Source: Brachybacterium epidermidis (GTDB taxonomy: Bacteria; Actinomycetota; Actinomycetes; Actinomycetales; Dermabacteraceae). Taken from it: 64,000 nt of DNA. Numbering within the stretch: the first letter of the stretch is position 1; each line of letters starts with the position of its first letter. Below, piece after piece: positions 1 to 7,881 of this stretch. A program made the translations under genes and the position numbers. Below the pieces are notes generated by a model. That model ran no database searches. It was not told where the DNA came from and worked only from the letters and a program-made list of their open reading frames with translations. The stretch lies in NCBI RefSeq assembly GCF_015209585.1, contig NZ_JADEYR010000002.1, forward strand, positions 186,001 to 250,000. The letters run 5' to 3'.

Positions 1-270
1 CACCTCGGACGTGCCCGATACCCCTTCGGCCGGGGCGGGGGGCTCCACCGTGCGGCCCTGGTGGCAGGTGCTGGCCCGCAGCTCGGACCCACCGACGGGC
101 GGCGTGTCGTCATCGGGACCGCAGGCCGCGAGCATCGCACCGGCCGGCAGACCGCCGGCGAGCAGGAGGAGCAGCCGACGGCCTCGGCGGAACGGGGCGC
201 GCGCCCCGCGGAGCGAACGGAGCCGATGCTGCGGTGCGGTGCTTGGCCGCGATGATCGGCGGCCGGTCAC
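1..270 (-). CDS. Lipoprotein, N-terminal part (runs off left edge)
   Basis: The start is a GTG at 270 whose first bases overlap the TGA of the upstream 104-residue gene (GTGA), so the two are translationally coupled. The product has an arginine-rich n-region, a hydrophobic stretch RRLLLLLAGGLPAGAMLAAC, and a lipobox LAAC, followed by an acidic GPDDD segment typical of a mature lipoprotein. Only about 90 residues lie in the window, with no recognisable domain, so the function is unknown. The n-region of about 35 residues is long, so the real start could lie further in, but I see no better in-frame start with a ribosome-binding site. Confidence 0.6.
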   Translation of the reverse strand, partial: MTGRRSSRPSTAPQHRLRSLRGARAPFRRGRRLLLLLAGGLPAGAMLAACGPDDDTPPVGGSELRASTCHQGRTVEPPAPAEGVSGTSEV

Positions 271-581
271 GTGCGCTTCTCACTGACTGGCACCCCGGCG
301 TCCTGCTGGTACCGCTGGAGCTCTTCGAAGGTGAGGTCACCGGCGAAGCCGTCCTCCCTCTCGCGGGCATCCACCTCGACGGGCTGGGCCTGGTACGCCT
401 CGAAGTCCTCGTCGGGCGAGATGTAGTTGTCCCCGTCGAAGTTCTCGCGCCACACCCCGCCCGTGCCGGCGTGCTCGCCGATCGTTCCCACGGGCAGGTC
501 CAGCATCATGGAGATGCGGTCCTCCCCGTGCTCCACGCTCACCGGGAGGTCGAGGATCCTGCGGTCGATGTCCGCGCTCAT
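267..581 (-). CDS. Small acidic hypothetical protein (104 aa)
   Basis: This is an acidic, soluble protein without signal peptide or membrane segment; I do not recognise the family. It starts 6 bases after the stop of the tricorn protease gene and its own stop overlaps the start of the following lipoprotein, so it sits inside a co-transcribed minus-strand unit. Codon use matches the neighbours (third positions almost all G or C), which supports a real gene. A link to tricorn-dependent peptide turnover is only a guess from position. Confidence 0.65.
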   Translation of the reverse strand: MSADIDRRILDLPVSVEHGEDRISMMLDLPVGTIGEHAGTGGVWRENFDGDNYISPDEDFEAYQAQPVEVDAREREDGFAGDLTFEELQRYQQDAGVPVSEKRT

Positions 582-587
582 GAGCTG

Positions 588-3500
588 TCAGCCCTCCTCG
601 GTGGGGTCAGGGACGGACGGCTCCGTGGACGCCGGCCGGGGTGCGGGCGAGGTCGTGGATGCCGAGGGGGAGGCGAACCGGGCCGGCGGCAGCGGCGGGG
701 CCACAGCGGCCGGCTTCTGCTCCAGCAGCGCCAGGGCCTCCTCGACGCCCCGTGCGATCTGCGGATCGGCATCAGCCACCCAGGCACTCGGCGGGTAGGG
801 CACCTCGATGTCCGGCTCCACGCCGTAGTTCTCGATGGACCAGTCCACGCCCTCGAACCAGCTGGCATACTTGGGCTGGGTGATGCCGGTGCCGTCCACC
901 AGGTCGTAGCGGCCATCGATGCCGATCACGCCGCCCCAGGTGCGGGTGCCGATCACCGGGCCGATCCCCATCGCCTGGGAGACCGCGTTCACGATGTCCC
1001 CGTCGGAGCCGGCCTCCTGGTTGGTCACCAGCACCACCGGGCCGCGCGGGGCGAACTCGGGGTAGGTGCCGGGGGCCTCGTGGCGCGGGTAGTCCCAGGA
1101 CAGCACGCGGCGCGCCAGACGGTCGGTGACCAGCTGCGAGGTGTGGCCGCCGGCGTTGTACCGCACGTCCACCACGATGCCCTCCTTCGTGGAGGCCTCC
1201 CGCAGGTCACGGTGCACCTGCGCCCAGCCGGAGGAGACCATGTCCGGGATGTGCAGGTAGCCCAGTCGACCGCCCGAGAGCTCCTCCACCCGCTCCCGGC
1301 GGGAGGCCACCCAGGCCTGGTAGCGCAGCTGGGTGTCGTCCGGCAGCGGGGTGACCGCCACCCGACGGTGCCCGCCCTCGCGCTCCAGCACCAGCTCGGT
1401 GGGACGGTTCGCCGCCCCGATCAGCAGCGGCTCCACACCGTCCGGGCCCACCTCGCGACCGTCCACCTGCACGATCGCATCGCCCACCTGGGCGGCCACA
1501 CCGGGGGCCAGCAGCGGGGAGCGGGCGTCCGGATCCGAGGAGTCGCCGGGCAGGATCCGGGTGATCACCCAGCGATCCCCGGCCCGCTCCAGATCCGCCC
1601 CCAGGTACCCGGGCAGCATCGGCGGATCCGCCGTGTACACCGCACCCTGCACGTAGGCGTGGGAGGTGCCCAGCTCGCCCACCACCTCCCACATCATGTC
1701 CTGGAAGTCGTCGTCGGTGACCACGCGCTCCAGCACCGGCTCGTACCAGGAGGTCATGGCGTGCCAGTCCTGACCGTCCATGTCGGCCCGCCAGAACTGC
1801 TGGGCCATGATCCGGTAGTTGTCCCACAGCATGCCGCGCCGCTCGGCCGCCGGGTCCACGGTGAGCCGCAGGCGGGCGGTGTCGATCGCGATGCGGGACG
1901 GGTCCTGGTCCTCCGCCTTGCGGGAGGCGGGCACCTGCACCCAGTCCTTGCCCTGCTTGATCACCAGGGACTCCCCGTCCCCGGAGGCCGCCACGTCGGT
2001 GACGCCCTCGGCCAGCACGGTCAGCTTGCGGTCGGCCAGGCTCCAGTGCTCGAGGCTGGGGGTGGGCGCCTCGCCCTCCACGCCGGCCCGGGCGGAGCCC
2101 AGGATGCCCAGCTGCGGGTGCCGCAGCCACACGAAGCCGCCCTTGACCGCGGTCAGGTGCGAGTACTTCCCGGACTCCACCGGGAACGGCACGATCCGCG
2201 ACTCGACGGCATCGAGGTCCACGTGCGTGCGCGGCGGCCGCTGGGCATCGCCTGCCCCGGCGGGGCTGGTGGCCCCGGCGGGCTGATCGGCCGCCTCCGC
2301 CTGCGCGCCCTGGGAGGTGCTGTGGGCCCCGCCCTGAGGGTCGGCTCCGGATCCGTGGGCTGACGGGCTGGCGCCCCGGCCGTCCTTGCCCTCCCCCGTG
2401 GGCTCCTCCTCGGAGGCGGACCAGCCGTCCGGGTGGGGGCCGAAGGGATCGGCGGTGGTGCGCTCCAGAGGGATCAGGAACGGGCGCTCGGCGTTGACGA
2501 AGCCCAGGTCGAAGACCATGTCGTCGTAGATGGTCTCGAAGGTGCGCATCGACAGCAGGGCCAGGTGCTTGCCGTCGGCACTGAAGGCCGGGGCGGAGTC
2601 CTGGTACTTGCCGGAGGTGAGTGCCCGGCCGGTGGGGTCGGCGTCCTCGGTGTCCGAGATCATCAACCGGCCCAGCAGCCACGAGTTCGGCTCGGCCCAC
2701 ACCAGGTAGCGGCCGTCCGGAGAGAAGGCCAGGTCGCGGATCTCGCCGCCGTTCGAGCGGCCCACCTCCCGCACGCGGTCCAGTCGCGGAGGCTCGGGCG
2801 GGGCGGCCTCGTCCTGCTGCCAGGACTCGGGGCCGGCCTCGCCGGTGGTGCGGGCCGCGGCGCTGCGGCCGCGGTGAGAGCTCAGCGCGGGGTCCTCGAT
2901 GCCGCGCAGCGTCACCAGGCGCACCCGGTTGTCGTGGGTGGAGATCGCCACCTTGGAGCCGTCCGGTGAGGGGACCGCGTGCAGGATCCGGCCCACATCG
3001 CCCACATCCAGCAGGGTGGGCTTCCCGCTGCCGTCCAGGCGGGCGATCGCCAGGACGTCCGAGCCGACGCCGCCATTCTCGCGGTCCGACTGTGCCTTCT
3101 CGTCGGTGACCAGCAGTGCGAAGGGGGAGCGGCCCAGGGGGCGCACCTCGCGGATGCGCAGCCCGGAGGCGCCGGCCAGCAGGCGGGAGGGCCCACCGCG
3201 GTGGGTGAGCACATGGGCGCTGCCGCGCCACTCCACGAGGCTCGCGCGGGCATCGTGCACCGGCCGCATGGCCAGCAGGTTCTCGGTGGCCGAGGCCGGA
3301 CGGGCCAGACGGGAGGCGCCCACGCCGGTGGCCTGCACCTCGACCTCGCGCGGTTCAGCGTCCAAGGAGTCCATCGCGAACAGGCGGCCCCGGGAGCTGA
3401 ACACGATGGTGGTGCCGTCGGTGGCGGGCTCGCGCAGGTACCCGGCCTCGGAGGTGAGCGAGGTGTGGACCTGCAGGTCCGTGCCGTCGGCCCGCACCGA

Positions 3501-4214
3501 CCAGAGGTTCGCGGTGGCGCGATCCGTGAGTGCGGCGCCTGCGCCCGGGCTGTCCGAGGCGAACACCAGGCGGTCCCCGTACCAGGCGACCCGGGTCTTG
3601 GAGGCCAGCAGCTCGTCCAGCAGCGGCTCCCAGGGGCGGGCGGCGTGCTGATCCGGCGAGGCGTCCAGCGCGAGCGCCTCGTGGGAGATCCACAGCTTCG
3701 CGGCCGTGCCGCCCTGGTAGTGCTTCCAGGCCGACTGCTCGCGGCGCCACGGGGTGACGACCACGGTGGTGCCGTCCGGGTGGATCGCGGCCTCGGCCGA
3801 GCGCCCCAGGGGAAGCAGGACGGCAGTGCCCTCGAGGTCGATCGCCCACAGCTGCATGTCGCGGGCCAGGGGCGCTCCGTAGCTGGAGGCGGCCAGCACC
3901 CGCCCGTCGGACAGCCACCCGGCCACGCGGGTGGAGGGGCGGCCCCAGGTGGTGAGGCGACGGGGCGCGGTGGAGCCGTCGGAGGCGATCACCCATACCT
4001 CGGGGCCGCCGGAGGTGCGGGAGGTGTAGGCGACGTGCGCGCCGTCCGGGGAGAAGCGAGGGTAGGACACGGGCGCACCCTCGTCCGTGAGCCGCCAGGC
4101 ACGGCCACCGGCGAGAGGGGCCAGCCACACATCGTTCGCGGCGGTGAAGGCGACTGTGTCGCCGTGGACATCGGGATGGCGGAGGTAAGCGGCATGCGCA
4201 GGCGTCATCGGCAT
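588..4214 (-). CDS. Tricorn protease homolog
   Basis: The 1208-residue product is a full-length tricorn-type serine protease, which in the family acts on oligopeptides released by the proteasome or other proteases in the cytoplasm. The N-terminal 600-700 residues form WD/propeller-like repeats (motifs such as SPDG with FSPDGxxxx), then comes the core with a PDZ domain (about 868-945) and the catalytic C-terminal domain. The catalytic residues can be placed: His852 in GTSHAY, nucleophile Ser1070 with Asp1071 in GSDGD, and Glu1128 in SIENYG. The Ser-to-Glu distance (58) equals that of the Thermoplasma enzyme (965 to 1023) and the His-to-Ser distance differs by one. Residues about 600-661 are a Gly/Ala/Ser/Pro-rich insert inside the second propeller region, and the last 45 residues are a Pro/Ala/Ser tail; both are absent from the archaeal enzyme. 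The ATG at 4214 is preferred because a leaderless-type promoter ends 7 bases upstream; an ATG two codons on (4208) is possible. Confidence 0.93.
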   Translation of the reverse strand: MPMTPAHAAYLRHPDVHGDTVAFTAANDVWLAPLAGGRAWRLTDEGAPVSYPRFSPDGAHVAYTSRTSGGPEVWVIASDGSTAPRRLTTWGRPSTRVAGWLSDGRVLAASSYGAPLARDMQLWAIDLEGTAVLLPLGRSAEAAIHPDGTTVVVTPWRREQSAWKHYQGGTAAKLWISHEALALDASPDQHAARPWEPLLDELLASKTRVAWYGDRLVFASDSPGAGAALTDRATANLWSVRADGTDLQVHTSLTSEAGYLREPATDGTTIVFSSRGRLFAMDSLDAEPREVEVQATGVGASRLARPASATENLLAMRPVHDARASLVEWRGSAHVLTHRGGPSRLLAGASGLRIREVRPLGRSPFALLVTDEKAQSDRENGGVGSDVLAIARLDGSGKPTLLDVGDVGRILHAVPSPDGSKVAISTHDNRVRLVTLRGIEDPALSSHRGRSAAARTTGEAGPESWQQDEAAPPEPPRLDRVREVGRSNGGEIRDLAFSPDGRYLVWAEPNSWLLGRLMISDTEDADPTGRALTSGKYQDSAPAFSADGKHLALLSMRTFETIYDDMVFDLGFVNAERPFLIPLERTTADPFGPHPDGWSASEEEPTGEGKDGRGASPSAHGSGADPQGGAHSTSQGAQAEAADQPAGATSPAGAGDAQRPPRTHVDLDAVESRIVPFPVESGKYSHLTAVKGGFVWLRHPQLGILGSARAGVEGEAPTPSLEHWSLADRKLTVLAEGVTDVAASGDGESLVIKQGKDWVQVPASRKAEDQDPSRIAIDTARLRLTVDPAAERRGMLWDNYRIMAQQFWRADMDGQDWHAMTSWYEPVLERVVTDDDFQDMMWEVVGELGTSHAYVQGAVYTADPPMLPGYLGADLERAGDRWVITRILPGDSSDPDARSPLLAPGVAAQVGDAIVQVDGREVGPDGVEPLLIGAANRPTELVLEREGGHRRVAVTPLPDDTQLRYQAWVASRRERVEELSGGRLGYLHIPDMVSSGWAQVHRDLREASTKEGIVVDVRYNAGGHTSQLVTDRLARRVLSWDYPRHEAPGTYPEFAPRGPVVLVTNQEAGSDGDIVNAVSQAMGIGPVIGTRTWGGVIGIDGRYDLVDGTGITQPKYASWFEGVDWSIENYGVEPDIEVPYPPSAWVADADPQIARGVEEALALLEQKPAAVAPPLPPARFASPSASTTSPAPRPASTEPSVPDPTEEG

Positions 4215-4221
4215 GCCGGCA

Positions 4222-4250
4222 AGCCTATGCGTGCACGTGGCGTGCGTCAT
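4222..4250 (-). promoter_or_regulatory. Leaderless-type promoter of the tricorn gene
   Basis: On the minus strand a -35-like ATGACG (4250-4245) is followed after 17 bases by a -10 TAGGCT (4227-4222), and the ATG at 4214 starts 7 bases later. Transcription would begin at or next to the start codon, giving an mRNA without a 5' leader, common in actinobacteria. There is no Shine-Dalgarno sequence before the ATG, which agrees. The prediction is from sequence only. Confidence 0.5.
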
Positions 4251-4279
4251 ACCGGGCCGGGGCCGGTCGAGGTCGTGAT

Positions 4280-4312
4280 AGTTGGCGAAATGACGGCGCC
4301 ATTCCGCCAACT
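4280..4312. repeat. 33-bp imperfect palindrome upstream of tricorn
   Basis: Arms AGTTGGCGAAATGA (4280-4293) and the complement of 4299-4312 match at 12 of 14 positions around a 5-base centre. It lies 30 bases upstream of the predicted -35 of the tricorn gene and 168 bases past the stop of the SLH gene. It could be a regulator-binding site or part of the SLH gene terminator; there is no T-run after it. Confidence 0.5.
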
Positions 4313-4374
4313 CCTCGTGTGTCGGCCGCGGGAGGGGCGTCGATCACCCGCAAGGCCACGGGGTGTGTGTGCTG

Positions 4375-4424
4375 CTTCCTCGTTCGCCTCTGCTCTGCCA
4401 CGTCTTCCTCGTTCGCCTCTGCTC
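4375..4424. repeat. 21-bp perfect direct repeat, two copies
   Basis: The 21-base sequence beginning CTTCCTCGTTCGCC occurs at 4375-4395 and again at 4404-4424, a 29-base period, in the gap between the tricorn and SLH genes. No coding frame explains it. It is probably a local tandem duplication in non-coding DNA. Confidence 0.75.
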
Positions 4425-4473
4425 GGCCGCCTCGCGGCTCCCCCGAGCCGGCATCGATGGGGTGCCGTTGCAG

Positions 4474-5268
4474 TCAGCTCGTGAGGGTGATCTCCACCTG
4501 GTGCAATGCCAGGGCGAGATGGGCCCGGGTGAGCGGGGCATCGGGATCCACGGCGCGGAGAGCTTCGCCATCGAGCCCCGCGACATCTCGGGTCGCAGTG
4601 CTGTCTCCGGACCCGACGGTGTGCGAGCCGCCGAGCACGGCAAGGACCGCCTGGAGCGCCGGAGCTGCGTCGACCACCGCCCCGACCAACGCCGGTGCCA
4701 GCAGATCCGTGAGGATCACTGCTCCCTCGGCGCACGTGGCGGCGGCATCGGGATGCACGCGCAGTTCCGCATCACCCCAGATCACGCCCCGCCCGTGCAG
4801 CCACAGCACGGCGGCGGCGTGCTCGGGGTCCGACGGCACGTCTGTGAGCAGGGTCGGTATGGCGTCCACGTCGATCACCGGTGCACCGGCCAGGCGATGC
4901 AGCGCAGCGGCGAGCTCCCCGCGGGTGACCTCGGAATCCGGTGCGTAGGTGCCGTCCTCCAGGCCGGGCTGCACTCCCGTTCCGTGCGCCCACGCGATGG
5001 CCTCGACAGCCGGGTGGTCGGCTGGGACGTCGGTGAAGGACGCGAGCGCGGGCCGCACCTGGCCGGGGGAGGTGATGCCGCCGGCCCGTGCAGCGGCAGG
5101 GTCATCGGTGGCCGAGCTCCTGGTCACAAGGGCGAGGCCCGCAATGGGCACTGCCACGGCGGCCGCAGCCGAACCGAACAGCAGCACAGAGCGACGGGCG
5201 GGCCTGGTGCCGGTGGTGGCCGTACCGGCCGGGGCGGGAGGTGCCGTCGCAGCAGCCACCGAGTGCAC
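4474..5268 (-). CDS. SLH-domain protein with N-terminal membrane segment
   Basis: The 264-residue protein carries an arginine pair (RPARRSVLLFG) before a hydrophobic segment at about residues 27-49, then S-layer-homology-like repeats. The clearest unit is FTDVPADHPAVEAIAWAHGT followed by GLEDGTYAPDSEVTRGELAAALHRL, the classic FxDV...A..W....G...G...F.P...VTRAE pattern; a second, more diverged unit begins at LLTDVPSD. SLH repeats bind cell-wall polymers, so the protein probably sits at the membrane/wall boundary. No enzymatic domain is attached. The start is uncertain: GTG at 5268 or a GTG three codons later, neither with a strong ribosome-binding site. Confidence 0.8.
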   Translation of the reverse strand: MHSVAAATAPPAPAGTATTGTRPARRSVLLFGSAAAAVAVPIAGLALVTRSSATDDPAAARAGGITSPGQVRPALASFTDVPADHPAVEAIAWAHGTGVQPGLEDGTYAPDSEVTRGELAAALHRLAGAPVIDVDAIPTLLTDVPSDPEHAAAVLWLHGRGVIWGDAELRVHPDAAATCAEGAVILTDLLAPALVGAVVDAAPALQAVLAVLGGSHTVGSGDSTATRDVAGLDGEALRAVDPDAPLTRAHLALALHQVEITLTS

Positions 5269-5366
5269 CGGGGCGCCCGGCAGGGACGATGCTGCCGACT
5301 GAGGTGGTGCGGCCGGGGCAGGACCGGACCCACACCCGGGCGGCCCGGCCGGAGGCGCGGCGGGCG

Positions 5367-5402
5367 GGACGTCGTGGCGGGGCCGGACGTCGTGGCGGGG
5401 CG
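5367..5402. repeat. 18-bp tandem duplication
   Basis: Two adjacent 18-base copies beginning GGACGTCGTGGCGG (5367-5384 and 5385-5402) differ at one base. They lie in the 177-base gap between the SLH gene start and the SGNH hydrolase stop. This is non-coding as far as I can see. Confidence 0.7.
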
Positions 5403-5445
5403 GAAAGGTGAGGCGGGGCGGCGGGACGGTGGGGCACAGGATGGT

Positions 5446-6393
5446 TCACAGCCATACCAGCTCCCTCATCCTGCGCACGATCGCCCAGCTCACCAGCAGG
5501 TTCCCCCAGCCGTTGAGGTGGATGTGGTCCGTGGCGACCAGCAGTGGCGGCGTCACCCCGCGTTCGATCGCCTCGTGCGTGGAGGCCTGCTCCAGCAGCC
5601 GCAGGTGCGCGACCGGAGGCGCTGTCAGTCCCTCCTCGCTCAAAAGAAGGGACTGCAGATCCACGAAGTGCGCACCGTACCTCTGCTTCTGCGCGGAGTT
5701 GACCGCGGTGAGGGCTTCGCCGGTGGGGGAGCCGGCCGCATCGTGCTCGGTGGGCCAGTGCCCCAGCACCAGGGTGTCGTTGGCAGGATCCGCGGCGGCA
5801 TCCCACATGCGCTGGGTGTGCTCCAGCACCGTATCCACCTGCAGGATGTTGTTCTTGCCCAGCCACAGCACCTGCCGGGAGCCGTCGGCCACCTCCGCGA
5901 GGGAGGAGCGGAAGGTGCCGCTGCGCAACGAGGCGGCCGCGTCATCGGTCACGAACTGCCAGCTGCCGGAGGTGGCATCGAGCGTGCCCGCGACGCCGTC
6001 CACCTCTCCTGGGCAGCGCAGCGGACCGAAGGCCGGAAGGTCCGTGTCCAGGTGGACGGGGACCGCGCCCGAGTTGTCGGTCCCCTGATCAGGGCTGATA
6101 CGAGGACGGGCCAGGCCGCGCATCAGCAGGGCGTGCCCGGACTGCGTGGCACCGACCCCGAAGGCGTGCACGGGAGTGGGGGCGGCGGCCAGTGCCAGGT
6201 GCTCGTGGATCCGGATCGGCCGGGGAGTGCCCTCGGCGCCGCCCTCGGAGCTCATCGAGGAGGAGCCCCACAGGGTGATCGGGTGCGCGTTCCGAGCCGG
6301 GTTCAGCAGGTGGCGGGAGGCGTCCGTGCCGGGGGCCGAGTCGCTGCCGGTGCCGGGCTCGGCGGGGGCAACGGGGGACAGCGGCCCAGGCAT
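5446..6393 (-). CDS. SGNH/GDSL-type hydrolase
   Basis: This 315-residue protein shows the spaced blocks of SGNH hydrolases: block I as LWGSSSM with the likely nucleophile Ser45, a block III-like LWLGKNN, and the C-terminal DHIHLNGWG with the catalytic Asp289-x-x-His292. Such enzymes cleave esters of lipids, acyl-sugars or polysaccharides; the substrate here cannot be told. No signal peptide is obvious, so the location is probably cytoplasmic. The ATG at 6393 is well placed behind GGGGAGG with 7 bases spacing. It is read in the same direction as the SLH gene 177 bases downstream. Confidence 0.8.
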   Translation of the reverse strand: MPGPLSPVAPAEPGTGSDSAPGTDASRHLLNPARNAHPITLWGSSSMSSEGGAEGTPRPIRIHEHLALAAAPTPVHAFGVGATQSGHALLMRGLARPRISPDQGTDNSGAVPVHLDTDLPAFGPLRCPGEVDGVAGTLDATSGSWQFVTDDAAASLRSGTFRSSLAEVADGSRQVLWLGKNNILQVDTVLEHTQRMWDAAADPANDTLVLGHWPTEHDAAGSPTGEALTAVNSAQKQRYGAHFVDLQSLLLSEEGLTAPPVAHLRLLEQASTHEAIERGVTPPLLVATDHIHLNGWGNLLVSWAIVRRMRELVWL

Positions 6394-6580
6394 CGCTGAC
6401 CTCCCCTTCGGCTGACGGCGGGCGCTCCCACCGGCGCCCGCGATTGCCCACTGTACGGGAGCGGGTGCGGGCGGGCGAGGGGTGTTGCGAAGACCGGGGC
6501 GAGGTCCTGATCACGGGCCGACAGCACCCGCTGCGCTCATGTCTGTGACAGCGTGGGGCGCGCCGTCAGCTGAGACCCGC

Positions 6581-7651
6581 TCACGGCTGTGCGGGGTCGC
6601 CCTCCACGGGACCGGCGGTGTTGGGCTGCCATCCCAGGGCGGGGGCCACGTGCTGCGCGAAGTTCTCCAGGATGTGCAGGTTCAGCTCCACCCCCAGCTG
6701 GGAGGGGATCGTGAGCATGAGTGTGTCGGCGCTCATCACCGCAGCATCGGCGCGCAGCTGCTCCAACAGCTGATCCGGCTCGCCCACGTAGGTGCGGCCG
6801 AAGGTGGAGCGGTGCCCGTCGATGATGCCGATCTGATCGGCACCGCTGCCCGAGCGCAGCCCGAACGTCAGCGCATCCTGCTGAGTGACCACGGGAAACA
6901 CGCTGCGGGAGACGGACACTCGCGGCCGGTGCGTGTGGCCGGCTTCGGCGAAAGCGGAACGGAAGCGATCGATCTGCTCTGCCTGAAGCTCGCCGAAGGA
7001 GGCGCCGGTGGCCTCGGTCAGCAGGGTCGAGCTCATCAGGTTCAGCCCCTGGCGGCCGACGGTCTCGGCGCTGTCGCGCGAGCCCGCACCCCACCAGATC
7101 CGCTGGATCAGACCGGGGGAATGGGGTTCGATGCGCAGTCCTGCCCCTGGCTGCACGGGGGCGCCGTAGGGCTGCTGCGAGGCGCGGGCCATCGGCTCGC
7201 CGCGCACGGCCCGCAGAAACAGCTCGAACTTCTCCCGGGCGATGTCCGCGCCCCGCGGGTCGGTGGAGCCGGTGTAGCCGAAGGCCTCCCAGCCGCGGTC
7301 GGCCGGCTCGGGGCTGCCCCGGGACACCCCGAGCGCCACCCGGCCATCGGCGATCAGGTTCAGCGCGGCCGCCTCCTCCGCCAGCTGCAGCGGGTTCTCG
7401 TAGCGCATGTCGATCACGCCGGTGCCCACCTCGATGCGCTGGGTGCGGGCTGCGACGGCCGACAGCAGCGGCATCGGAGAGGCGGATTGGGTGGCGAAAT
7501 GGTGCACGCGGAAGTAGGCGCCGTTGACGCCGAGCTCCTCCGCGCCGACGGAGATGTCGATCGCGTCGTGGAGCATCTGCCGGGCGGAGAGACCGCCGTG
7601 GGCGGCGGCGTGGCCGTAGTGGCCGAAGCTGAGGAATCCGAAGGCACGCAT
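6581..7651 (-). CDS. LLM-class flavin-dependent oxidoreductase (luciferase-like)
   Basis: The roughly 356-residue protein has the bacterial-luciferase/F420-reductase TIM-barrel signatures: GFLSFGHYG at the N-terminus, ELGVNGAYFRVHHFA, VGTGVIDMRYENPLQLAEEAA and LIADGRVALGVSRGSPEP. Members use FMN or F420H2 to oxidise or reduce small molecules; the substrate is unknown. ATG at 7651 is preferred over GTG codons at 7660/7663 because those overlap the predicted -10. An 18-base palindrome over the -35 suggests control by a dimeric regulator. The gene appears monocistronic. Confidence 0.88.
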   Translation of the reverse strand: MRAFGFLSFGHYGHAAAHGGLSARQMLHDAIDISVGAEELGVNGAYFRVHHFATQSASPMPLLSAVAARTQRIEVGTGVIDMRYENPLQLAEEAAALNLIADGRVALGVSRGSPEPADRGWEAFGYTGSTDPRGADIAREKFELFLRAVRGEPMARASQQPYGAPVQPGAGLRIEPHSPGLIQRIWWGAGSRDSAETVGRQGLNLMSSTLLTEATGASFGELQAEQIDRFRSAFAEAGHTHRPRVSVSRSVFPVVTQQDALTFGLRSGSGADQIGIIDGHRSTFGRTYVGEPDQLLEQLRADAAVMSADTLMLTIPSQLGVELNLHILENFAQHVAPALGWQPNTAGPVEGDPAQP

Positions 7652-7661
7652 GATGGCCACC

Positions 7662-7691
7662 ACCGTACACGGTGATTGAATATTCGATCAA
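7662..7691 (-). promoter_or_regulatory. Promoter and 18-bp operator of the LLM oxidoreductase
   Basis: TGATTGAATATTCGATCA (7673-7690) is palindromic at 16 of 18 positions and AT-rich in an otherwise GC-rich region. On the minus strand its distal end supplies a -35-like TTGATC (7691-7686), with TACGGT (7667-7662) 18 bases on as -10. Sites of the TTGAATATTCAA type are typical of MarR/PadR-class repressors; no such regulator gene is adjacent, so the binding protein would be encoded elsewhere. Confidence 0.5.
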
Positions 7692-7696
7692 TGGGT

Positions 7697-7744
7697 GGGA
7701 CGAGCCCAACATGGGACGAGCTCAACATGGGACGAGCTCAAGAG
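7697..7744. repeat. 16-bp tandem repeat, three copies
   Basis: Three head-to-tail units of GGGACGAGCTCAACAT are found at 7697-7712 (two mismatches), 7713-7728 and 7729-7744 (last bases diverged). They sit between the LLM promoter and the LacI gene terminator-like hairpin. No spacers separate them, so this is not a CRISPR. They may be slippage products or a small protein-binding array. Confidence 0.8.
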
Positions 7745-7798
7745 GCGGGTCGCGCGAGCGGGCGCCCGGCTTGCGGCCGCAGCGCTCCAGGCCCACGT

Positions 7799-7844
7799 GG
7801 ACGTTCCCGTTCCACGAGGGGCGAATCCTGGAACGGGAACGTCC
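7799..7844 (-). terminator. Hairpin after the LacI-family gene
   Basis: A perfect 16-bp stem (GGACGTTCCCGTTCCA at 7799-7814, complement at 7829-7844) encloses a 14-base loop. It lies 38 bases beyond the stop of the LacI gene, which is read leftward, so a terminator is the simplest reading. There is no U-run, as is usual in high-GC genomes. Confidence 0.55.
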
Positions 7845-7881
7845 CCACGGGAGCGTCCCGTCCGGCCGGGGGTGGGACAGG

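Noticed and set aside
234-2363. A 709-codon rightward open frame opposite the tricorn gene
   Set aside because: Rich in His, Arg, Gly, Ala and Val without any domain; it is the mirror of a GC-rich coding strand that clearly encodes tricorn.
4363-6399. A 678-codon rightward open frame spanning the SLH and SGNH genes
   Set aside because: Both genes on the minus strand have recognisable motifs and ribosome-binding context; this frame has none.
7697-7744. Possible CRISPR-like array
   Set aside because: Units are directly adjacent with no spacers and there are no cas genes.
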